Source: Mesostigma viride (lineage: Eukaryota > Streptophyta > Mesostigmatophyceae > Mesostigmatales > Mesostigmataceae). From it: a stretch of DNA of 41,500 nt. The DNA is taken from positions 995,395 through 1,036,894 of the forward strand of contig RPFO01000016.1 of the NCBI GenBank assembly GCA_009746045.1, read 5' to 3'. The notes beneath the pieces were generated by a model. That model did not search any database. It saw only the letters and a program-made list of their open reading frames with translations, and was not told where the DNA came from. A program made the translations under genes and the position numbers. This document shows, one piece after another, positions 8,900 to 34,300 of this stretch; position 1 is the first letter of the stretch; every line of letters starts with the position of its first letter.

Positions 8900-10903
8900 G
8901 GTTGGTCACAAAAGGCTAACAATTCGCTTAAGGCTTCCAATTCCTGCGTATCTTACGCAGATGATATGGTTTGTCAGGCGAGCTGGGCCTGGGCAGGTCC
9001 ACAGGCGGCTAATGGCGGTAACGAATTCTAGGGGCAGGCTTGGCTATATAGCAGTCCCGGTACACGACGTGAGATATTCTTTCTGGATGCCTGTGATGCT
9101 TGACGTTGGCAGGCCCAAATTCGTGTGATGTGCCACTTCCTGTGGAGTCATGTCCTTAACAACGTGGGAGACACGCGAAGGCATATCCTGACCAGATGCC
9201 ATGTCACGACACGTTTCCAGTTCCGATGCCGCCCAAGGAAACCGATTCCAGCATCGTTTGCCAAACGGCTGTTGTCCTTGTGCAAGGGACTTGACGTTTC
9301 ACACGGTCTGAACCGGGACCGAGTTCTTAACTTAGATTTACTACAAGTTGAGCAGGATTCAAGCCACAAATTTAATGGATATTGACAGATTCTTACATTT
9401 TTCGTAAAATATTCCTTCACGTTTGCATCGCTGATATGCCGACCGGATATGCCAACTCTGTCGGATAAACGGCGTGGGAATACTCTGACTGACTCGAGTG
9501 ACTAACTGATATGCCAACAGAATATCCAACCGCAAAGAGGAGATACTTCAACTGCATCATGCCTTTTCGATTCTGGACCTGTAAATGGTTATCTACGTGT
9601 CAACAACAACAACAGCAACAACAACAACGCGTCAACCGAAAGCTCGGGCGATGCCAACTGCCAAAACTGCCAAGCACTCGGCTCAGGGTCAACTATCAAG
9701 CCTTCAACGGAAACAATTCTTTGCCACGTCGATGAGAAAGGAAACCACGGCTCGGAAGTCGGAAGTCGGAACGCCCAAGACGTCTGAAGTCCCAAATGTG
9801 CTTTCATCAGTTTTCTAAGCAAAGTAAGCATCTGCCTGCCCAAGGCGCCAGCTGCGGCGTTAGGGTCTTCCACGGTCAAATGCGGGCCGAATATCTGACG
9901 GTCAAATCTGCGAGTGGTACCAGGCAAAAAGGAATCACAGTGATCGCAGGGAATTTGGCTGTGCACTTGTCCCACGCCGTGGTCAGACTCAAGTCCCAAT
10001 GGTCAGACTCAAGAGGTACCAGTTGCCTATTGGTCAGATCGTCGGGTACCAAGCAGCAGGCAGTGCGGCAATCCGCAGCCCGCAGGCGGCAGGTCTAGCA
10101 CGGGCCATCCTTGGGCCATCGGCTTGTTTCCTGCAATTCTTCAATTCTTAAGTGTAAAAGATACATCAGTATTTTGGATGAAGTCGTGCTACGGTACGGG
10201 GAGCGCCGGCGCGGGAATAAACTCAACTCAACTCAACGCCGGACGCCGTCGCTTCATTCGCTTCAATGCACCTAGACGAACCCGGGGCTAGGGCGCGGCG
10301 CCGCCTGGGCAGTATGTTAGGAACGGCTCGTTCGTGTGTCTGTCTAGATCAGGTCTAGATCTGGTGGACGGTGAGATAACTGAGCAGCGGGCCGAGACCC
10401 ACCTTCCGTGGGCTGCCAGGCATCGCCGTGCACGTGTGGTGCAGATGTCAGGTTTACATGATCTAGCCAGGGTGCACCCCTACCTTGATGGCGGTCGCAA
10501 AACAGTCTTTGCCTTTTCGTCCGTGGGCAACATCGACAACAACAACGGCTGCGGCTGGCCAAGGCGTGTGAGAAACTCGATACGTACATATATCGCACAC
10601 GTGACTTGGTTCCTGCGAGCTAACACTCCTCTAACTGGATGGCCGAAGGATGCGCGAGTTAGAAGTGCAGCCATATCGTGCCGTTTATTAGCAGTGATTG
10701 GTAGGATATTGAACATTCGCATGAAGCAGTCAGGTTTGGCCTGCACTCAATCATTGGAGTCTCCACACCCTTCACTTTACATTTGATTGCCAGTGCAGGG
10801 TGGTCTAATAGTTTTTTGTTTTTACAAGTCCGCTCAAATTACGATTTAGCTGTATACCGGCCTAGCGCCGTAGGCGAGCTCCCGGGTAGAACTTAACTCT
10901 CCA
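8900..10903. other. 2-kb intergenic region between the DUF506 gene and POLR1C
   Basis: The flanking genes diverge, so both promoters should lie here. No TATA box or other element could be assigned confidently. Simple structure seen: a (CAA)n tract at about 9602-9630, a tandem copy of TGGTCAGACTCAAG at about 9981-10012, an ACTCA repeat at about 10222-10236 and a TCTAGATC-rich palindrome cluster at about 10340-10362. Short open frames at 9589-9999 and 10334-10786 look unconstrained and are not called. Confidence 0.5.
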
Positions 10904-26844
<15,941 letters not shown>

Positions 26845-27086
26845 CAGTGTTAGGCACGGCGCTGCCGTGGCAGCATTGATTACGGTGTTGGGATAGCAGT
26901 GCTCACTATTTTTGGCGCTCTTGTGACAGCATCAATTACGGCACTGCCATGACTCATTCGTTTATAAATGTGAAGTTACATGACGCGGGTCACGGAGCGT
27001 AAAATCGTGGGTAAAGAATAGATTAAATTATGGCCCCATACCGTCATCCAACGCATGAACTGAACGCGTTCCCCTTAAATATTGAG
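26845..27086 (+). other. 3' flank of POLR1C with decayed ~55-bp repeats
   Basis: Immediately after the stop, GGCGCTGCCGTGGCAGCATT, GGCGCTCTTGTGACAGCATC and a third GGCACTGCCATGACT repeat the terminal exon sequence GGCGCTTTCATGACAGTGTT at spacings of 40-60 bases. This is another exon-edge echo, here at the gene's 3' end. No polyadenylation signal was assigned. Confidence 0.6.
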
Positions 27087-27636
27087 GGGCCACGCATTAA
27101 TTAATTAATATAATTAGACTCGTGCTCCCGTTGGGGAGTCACGGAGCATTAACCCCGATGGATGGAGGGATGGGTGCAAACATTCCTACCGGTCTAATCT
27201 ATCTACAACAGCTACCTACAACATCTATCTAAATCTATCAACATCAACTATACCCTAGGGGATCTGTCTGGCGTGGCTCCCGCGGGATTGCACACGCGGG
27301 CGCTTCCCCACAGGGGGTGGCTCCTTGTCCTCTATTAATTAATTAATTAGACTCGTGCTCCCGTTGGGGAGTCACGGAGCATTAACCCCGATGGATGGAT
27401 GGATGGGTGCAAACATTCCTACCGGTCTAATCTATCTACATTGGCTACATACTACATCTATCTAACAGCATTCTAACTACAACCTCTATCTAGGCAGCCG
27501 CACGTTGCCCTAGGGGGAGCTATCTGGCGTGCCTCCCGCGGGATTGCACACGCGGGCGCTTCCCCACTGGGGGGGGCTCGTTGTCCTCTATGATCTGGGC
27601 CTACTTGGCCTTTCCAAATCACGGAGGGCCACGCAT
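27087..27636 (-). mobile_element. two nested 5'-truncated LINE copies with outer 11-bp TSD
   Basis: GGGCCACGCAT flanks the block at 27087-27097 and 27626-27636. Inside are two LINE 3' ends in the same orientation. Each has the (TAAT)n tail and the hairpin, with tails at 27098 and about 27337. They differ in the 3' UTR: the outer copy has CTATCAACATCAACTATAC and the inner has ATTCTAACTACAACCTC. The inner copy appears to have landed at GTCCTCTAT of the outer copy, since that 9-mer precedes the inner tail and occurs again at about 27580-27588. Confidence 0.85.
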
Positions 27637-28400
27637 GCATGCCGAACGGGACAGTGGGTACTGATAAAAAGAAATGAAAACATCAATCTCGCCCCTACAC
27701 GATTGTCCAGGCTCACACGCCGGCCCCTATGGGCAAGCCCCCTCCCCCTAAAAGGAAGGGGCACTTTGCTGAGTAGCATGCATAGTTAGGGTTTAATTTC
27801 TAGATTAGCTTAGAGTTAGCTTAGTTCGGTTTCGCGGCTTCGCCCACCTCCATCCATCCAGCAAGGGAATACGTGCTACATGATCTCCCAACGGAGACAT
27901 GCTATAATTTAATTTAATTTAGGCCCGTGCAGTATACCATCGTGACAAGCGCTAGTATTACGCTACCTACGGCAGGTCGATCGGTCCCCTTTGAGCCCGT
28001 CCACGCGTCATATATAAAATGAGCGAAGCTCAACAATTAACTGATTGCATTGATACATCACATCATTAACTGATTGCATGTCCACCGACAAAATGTTGGG
28101 CCAGCAATCGACCATGAACTATGCATGACGCTAATAAATACTAATACCAGAGGTTGTGTTTGACAACCTCAAGTGTCCTGATAAGTGCGACAAGCAGACA
28201 TGCGCTGGTTGTCACATTAGTATATGTACACCACTGGCCTCCTCCCTTCGCCTCAGTTCCACTTTAATTTGGCTTCAAACCTTTGATCGCCGAGCCCCTT
28301 TCGAGGGTTTCGGGCCTTTAACTATACCCCTTTGGCATCCACCCCCTTTCGCTCCGCCCCCCTTTCCAAACTAATCCGATCCTGTTCATGGATTTCCAGT
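27637..28400. other. intergenic sequence, no gene recognised
   Basis: No domain-bearing frame was seen. A short AATTTAATTTAATTTAG run lies near 27905 and a TTAACTGATTGCAT direct duplication at about 28036-28079. It should contain the 3' UTR of the minus-strand gene ending at 28401. Confidence 0.45.
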
Positions 28401-28960
28401 TCAGCCGAACAGCTTCCCGATGACCTTCCCCGCGAGCCCCTTGAGCAATCCGTCCTTCTTCCCCGCCAGGTGGGCGAGCAGCATCTCCAATGCATACCCG
28501 ATCAGCACCGCCTCGGCCGCCTCGTTCAGGACCGGCAGGTTGACCTTCTCGTTGATCGCTTTGACCATGTTGTCCTTCCACTTCTGCCGCTCGGCCTCGG
28601 TCATCGCGCCAAAGTTGGGGATGCCCGTGATCTTGACCTTCTCCTCCACGTAGTTCGCGAGCACGTCGACGAACTTCAAGAACAGCACCTGCTCCTGCTC
28701 CTCGTCGATGATCGGGATATCGATCAGCTTGTTCATGGTCGTCGCGATCAGAAGCCTAACCGACCCAGGGATCAGCCCCTTGGACCCGGAATCCGCGTCG
28801 CCGTGCTTCTCGAGGATCTCAAGCCCCGCAGCCAAAGGGTCGGCGGACCTGTTGGCAGCCGCGTCCAGGTCCTGCAGTACCGCCTGCCCCTTGTCACTCT
28901 GCGTGTATTGCTCGAGCTCCTTCTCCTCTTTGCCCCAGAACAGGCCCGCCACGGTGATGC
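28401..28960 (-). CDS. exon of an unrecognised helical protein with an internal duplication
   Basis: The frame encodes about 186 residues to the stop at 28401. No ATG begins it. An acceptor CCCACAACAG would start the exon at 28960, so the first exon probably lies further upstream and was not found. The composition is soluble and charged, with predicted helices. Two segments look like a repeat: KLIDIPIIDEEQEQVLFLKF and EKVNLPVLNEAAEAVLIGYA, each followed by a hydrophobic-acidic helix (VDVLANYV and LEMLLAHL). Codon positions are strongly GC-biased as in the real exons of this window, which supports coding. I do not recognise a family. A plastid or mitochondrial protein with a transit peptide in the missing exon is possible but unsupported. 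Confidence 0.65.
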
Positions 28961-29000
28961 CTGTTGTGGGGTGGGCCAGGGGGTGGGCCAGGGGGGTAGG

Positions 29001-29155
29001 TGTCAGTAAGGCAACCAGCGCAGGCCAGATATGTGGAAGAATCCGGACCCTGGTAGCTCGAGCCTGCTGTTATCTTATCCACGTTTGTCGAGTCGTTCAG
29101 GATGATGGAAATGAATGCAGGTGGAAATGTTTAGCCGTGTACGTTAAGACGTTTG
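29001..29155 (+). repeat. dispersed repeat U, intact copy
   Basis: The sequence from GCAACCAGCGCAGGCCAGAT through GGTAGCTCGAGCCTGC, TTCAGGATGATG and TTTAGCCGTGT matches a second copy at 39841-40195 that is split by a SINE-like insertion. The head CAACCAGCGCAGGCC is also found at 31057-31082. No coding capacity and no terminal structure was recognised. Confidence 0.75.
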
Positions 29156-29164
29156 TGGGTATCT

Positions 29165-29360
29165 ACTGACAGGACATCGTTTATGAGACATTGCTCAGGC
29201 GACATCGAGACATTGCTTATGAGGAAATGAATAGGAGACATTGTTTATGAGGAAATGAATAGGAGACATGTTTATGAGGAAATGAATAGGAGACATGTTT
29301 ATGAGACAATGTACATGAGGATATGTGTAGGAGGACAATGTACATGCGAGAATGGAGACG
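29165..29360 (+). repeat. degenerate ~28-bp tandem repeat
   Basis: Units of the type GAGACATTGTTTATGAGGAA then ATGAATAG repeat about six times with decay toward both ends (GACATCG, GACAATGTACATGAGG). Confidence 0.85.
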
Positions 29361-29644
29361 ACATAACCCCGACCATGCTCATGCGATGTTAATTAATCCA
29401 TGAATTACGTTATTACCATGCCCAACCGAAGCAAAAGGCAGAAAAGGAACGGGAAGTTATGGGAGGAAGTTGTTGGAAAGTAGACGAAAATCGGACGTTT
29501 GGAAAGTAATGGAAAAGTTGACAACAGAGAGGGTGAGACATAAGGCACTCAGAGGGGATGAAACCGCGGGAGATTTATGCAGTAGAAACAGACAGTAAAG
29601 AAGGTAAGTACTTCTAGAGCACATAGCGAGGATGAGCATGGTGA

Positions 29645-29820
29645 GGGTGGGTGGGTGGGTGGGTGGGTGGGTGGGTGGGTGGGTGGGTGGGTGGGTGGGT
29701 GGGTGGGTGGGTGGGTGGGTGGGTGGGTGGGTGGGTGGGTGGGTGGGTGGGTGGGTGGGTGGGTGGGTGGGTGGGTGGGTGGGTGGGTGGCTTGGGTGGG
29801 TGGGTGGGTGGGTGGGTGGG
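29645..29820 (+). repeat. (GGGT)n microsatellite, ~175 bp
   Basis: About 43 GGGT units with one interruption (CTTGGGT near 29791). Every four units supply a G-quadruplex motif. The complement reads (CCCA)n. It is not a telomeric repeat. Confidence 0.97.
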
Positions 29821-31307
29821 TAAGGGGGGGCATCCATCATTCCTCCAGTGTGGCTGTGTGGATGCCACGAGGCAAACGGGCTAAAAATGGCAAATATGAA
29901 ACTACGTGCGCATAACCGTCGAAGCATCTCAGCAACACCCAGATTATGAGCCAACCCAAGGAGGCAGGAATGACGCCCATGAGAAGTCGACTTCCACGTG
30001 CGTCCCAGCAACGCAACCACGAAGCTGTAATCCGTTTGCCCTGTGTTTGCCCTGAAATCCCCGTGTAACCCATCGCGAATTTTAGAACATGCCAAAAAGG
30101 AAGCGCTGTTGATCTGACATGTAACAAGCTTTGCACTGGTAAGTCGCAATCGGGCGTGGTCAACGGTGATGGGGACACGTCTTCGTGATAATGTCGATAC
30201 AGGGCATACCGAAAATGGAACGAACCTGGAGACCTTTTCTTGCTGCCGATCAGCAGGGTAGTACTTCTGTGTTGAGGGCGCAGTTTGACAACTCCCATAT
30301 TAGTCCGGAAATTAACGGCAATAGGTGCCAGCCTGTCAGCTCCCCGGTGAGCAATCGGGCCAACCCGCGGAAGGGCCATCAAAGTTAGCGCCATTCTGAT
30401 ATGTTGATAAAGTGAGATTACCAAAGGAAACGGTGAGGAGATGGGGTGCGTGGGGCGTAAGATTAAGCTCGCGTTGGCCTTGGTTATGGCTTCCTGCCCA
30501 GCCGGGTGCTATGATGGCATTAATAATGGCAGACGCGAAGGGTCAAAAGATGATTTTTTTTTACAAGGCACGCGCGGGGTATCTGCACTCGAGTCTCGAC
30601 AGTCGACAGCCAGGCGCTGCCAGCCGAGATCTGTTGCAAGTTCAGATATTTCAATGCTGACAGAAGTAGACAGAAGTACGGGGGAAGGTTATGGGCGAGG
30701 CGTGGATCACTGCCAGCTCGCTGCTAGCTGGCTTGATCAAGTAGATTTTAGTACGTCCGAATGGTGACGTGTGCTCAGGGCCCTGCTTCTGGCATTTCCA
30801 GGAATTCAGGATCCGAGATCCGTCCCCCGTCACGTGGCTGCTACAGGCACATACTAATAAAGGCACTGGAATATGGCGCAAATGCATGCGTGATGGAGCC
30901 ATGGCTTTCGTGCGCACTCGCAATCGGACCGTGATTGCCTGTCCAGAAACAAAGATCCTGAATAAAATACGGGAAGAGAGTCGGAATTTTCAACCTTCTT
31001 AAGCGATGCAAGCATCAAGTACGTTCCATGGTTCCCAGGCTAGTTTCCCCCCACTGTATCAAGGAGACAACCAGCGCAGGCCCCACAGTATGATCGAGGT
31101 TGCCGAAGCCAGCTCATTGGCGGCCCCGGGGCATGCAAGATGAATTGCCATACCCAAGCATCACGATATCACGACATATAAACGACATTAATGTCGTCAA
31201 GGCCATTAAAGTTGCCAGGGGAGACCAAGTAGTCACATGGGTCGGTAGTAGGTATGTTGTGAGATGGCTGCACGAACGTTTGGTGTTGGTTGAGTTTGCT
31301 GACCATA
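29821..31307. other. intergenic region upstream of TXNL4B
   Basis: No gene recognised. It should include the promoter of the plus-strand TXNL4B gene. The head of repeat U (TATCAAGGAGACAACCAGCG) lies at 31057-31082. Short frames here have no recognisable content. Confidence 0.45.
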
Positions 31308-34300
31308 ATGAGTTATCTCCTTCGAGCGGTAAAGACGAAGAATGACGTCGACACGGTTATACGAGACATTCTCGACAAGATTGTCGTCATCCGGTTTGGG
31401 CGCTCGTCCGACTCGGCGTGCATGAAGCTGGACGAAATTGTAAGTCTCACGTTGGCATCTGTTGAACCCCCATCTTCACTTCGCGTTGCCTTCATTAAAA
31501 CTTCTAGATTGGAACTTGTTAAGTCCGTCACCTTGTATTCACGTCCGGGGTCCTGCATATCCGTGCATGCAGCTCATGAAATCGAGCCGCGACGTCAGCA
31601 ATTTCGCGGAGATCTTCGTCGCAGACGCGGACGCGCCGGAGCTCCAAGTTTACGTTAAGTACTTCGACATCACCTTTTTGCCCGCGACCCTGTTCTTCTT
31701 CAACGCGGAGCACATGAAGATGGACTACGGGTACGTATGCGTGGGTACTGTCGGACCTGCTGTCACGGGTAGGAGACTAGCTTTGTCCTTTGTCAACGCG
31801 GAGCACCGGAAGGGACTACGGGTACGAGGCTGTTCGTGCCATGCGCGGGGGGATGTCACGCAGTACTATAGGATCACGCAGGACGATAGGACCACGCAGG
31901 ACGATAGGACCACGCAGGACGATAGGACCACGCAGTACTATAGGACCACGCAGTACTACAGGACCACGCAGTACTATAGGACCATGCAGTACTATAGGAC
32001 TAATACGGGTCATGGCGCACTGGCAGCAGGAGCAAGTCGTGGCGTGTTGCGACGGGTAGGCAGGCCATGTGGACGCGGGAGGCATTATGGGCATGCTGGA
32101 CAAGGAGGGATTTATGGGTACGAGGCACTAAGGGGTCGACCCTTTACTTGCTGTCCACTCACAGGGCATGGCAGGTGGAGGGGTGGAGGGGCCACCCAAA
32201 GGGCATGGCAGGTTGGCAGCAGGGGCAAGGGAAGGGGATGGATGATCGTGGGTGGATGTGCGCGCTCAAGGGATGAGATGCACGCACATCATGTGAGGTG
32301 GGGTATGGGTATGAGGCATCAGGACAACATGTACGGAAACCAGCCCTTTTCCAACGAAGGGGGCTGCCCTGTGAAGCGCTCCCACAAGCAAAGAAAAGCA
32401 ACCCCTGTCACCATCATCGGAATCAGCCAATCAGGGATAGCCCGCATCAATCGGCCCGGCGGGATGACAAGCGCCTGAAGATGGGCGACGGGTCGGCCGG
32501 CGCGGGGAACGGAGGCAGCATGGATAGGAGAGCGCAGGGATTGGGTTGGTGTGCACGCGGGGCCTGAGAGATGGGCGCATGAGTACAAGGCTAATTAGCA
32601 CACAGTCACCTGCCTGTCTCTTGACCGATCGAGGCCTGCACCAAACAAGGTATATAATCTGTACCAAATACTAATTATATCTCAAATATAGTAGAATCCG
32701 TACCAAACCGGGTATATCTGTCAGGGTCAAAAGTGCCTGTTCGAAAATTTTCTGTATCCGGCGACTCTCCCAACAGGGGCTTGAGCACCAACGGATGCCT
32801 TAATGCAGGCTTGAGAATCAATGGATGCCTTAATTAACTTACACTCTTGGCTCACTAGTGCATGCACGCTTCAGCATAGTCGGCTCACGCATGCGCGCAC
32901 GCTTCAGCAAAGGTGGCTCACACCATGGTGGGCGCAGAAAGCTGGCAGCGCGAGCGGGCAGACAACAAAATGCCTTGTACTAATAATGCGTGCATGACCA
33001 CTGTTGTATGCCGTGTTGGTCTGTACGGCTGTACGGGCATTATTTCAAATTTAAAAATACTGCAAAATACGGGGGGGGGTTCAAGGGGGGCCAAAGTAGG
33101 GCAAAAAGTACTGGAAAAATACGGGGAAAAATACGGGGTATTTTCCAGGTTAGTGCTAAAAAATACGGGGTATTTCAAGGGTGTGTCAGTTGTCACCCTG
33201 TGGACAACCTGTGATGCACTTGATTCTCTGTTATTCATTCACATTCATTTGAGCGTAGTGGCGAGACTTACGTGTTACCCCTTGCAACCACACTCATTTA
33301 CAGTTGTAAACATGATTCATTCAATTACATGCATTATATGTGTGTAGTAGTTGGGATGCAATTACTGTCCACCAATTAAACTAGCTCTCATTTGTTATAA
33401 TGTTCTTGTACGAGGCGCTGGCGGCAGTGCGACGGAATGCTGTTCTCGGAGAAGAATAAGGCCTGGGCAAGGCGGGCGTCCTGGAGGCTCAGGGTGGAAA
33501 AGCACAGCGGGATCTTGTCCGTACCGGCTTGCTAGAGCCAGAGGGCCCGGCACTGGCAGGCAGCAGCTGGGCAGCGCAGGCAAGCCTAGTGGCATCGAGC
33601 TAGCGCTCTGCCTTCGATAGCTTCCTTTTCAGCCGGCTGAAGCCTTTGGCCCCATTAGGCTTCGATCCCTTGCTCCTTGGTTGGGGGAATCCCGATTGCA
33701 AAACTTGGCTCCCTTCTTCGTGCTATGGCCGAGATGCAGTGCCGGACTGTCAGCCCGATCCCTGATCATGAAGTTGCCATTAGGCCTGTCGAACTTGTAA
33801 TTGCAAAGCGCGCAAAGCCTTTGGTCGACTACCGCCTCCTAGCTGCCCATCAACGCCCATTTCCACATCGCCCTTCAAAACCAGGTACCTATACTCCTCT
33901 CCTTTTCTCAGATTCATTTCCAGACGACGCCATGGCTGCCTTTGAGGCTTTCCAGTGTGCTTTCCGGCTGCACTTCGGGGTCACGTACCCTTCTTTTTCG
34001 CTGCTATAGTTTTGGCGTACAGCCTGTACCTTCCACGGGTTGTCCCCCTGAAAATAAATCCTGTCAATGCAGGGTCAATAAAGTAAATAGCAAACCTGGC
34101 AGGATGAGTACTAGGAACTGAGAACACAGAAACCGTCGACTACAGCACCAATCCGAGGCCTATAGACCTGAATCTCACGACGCGCCGCGCCACTCCCCCA
34201 CCCACCCCACCGACCCCCGAAATTGGCCAAGTCCCATGTAAAAACATGCGAAATCGTACAGGTATTTTTTTCGATTGACGCTGTATGGCAAAATACCCCG

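Noticed and set aside
8940-8975. YADD-like tetrapeptide (SYADDMVCQ) on the plus strand
   Set aside because: No other reverse-transcriptase blocks surround it and it lies opposite the start of the DUF506 gene; chance match.
9589-9999. 136-codon minus-strand frame ending in a poly-Leu run
   Set aside because: The Leu run is a translated CAA/TTG repeat and the rest has no recognisable or constrained content.
29645-29820. Telomere-like repeat
   Set aside because: GGGT is not a TTAGGG/TTTAGGG type unit and is flanked by unique sequence on both sides.
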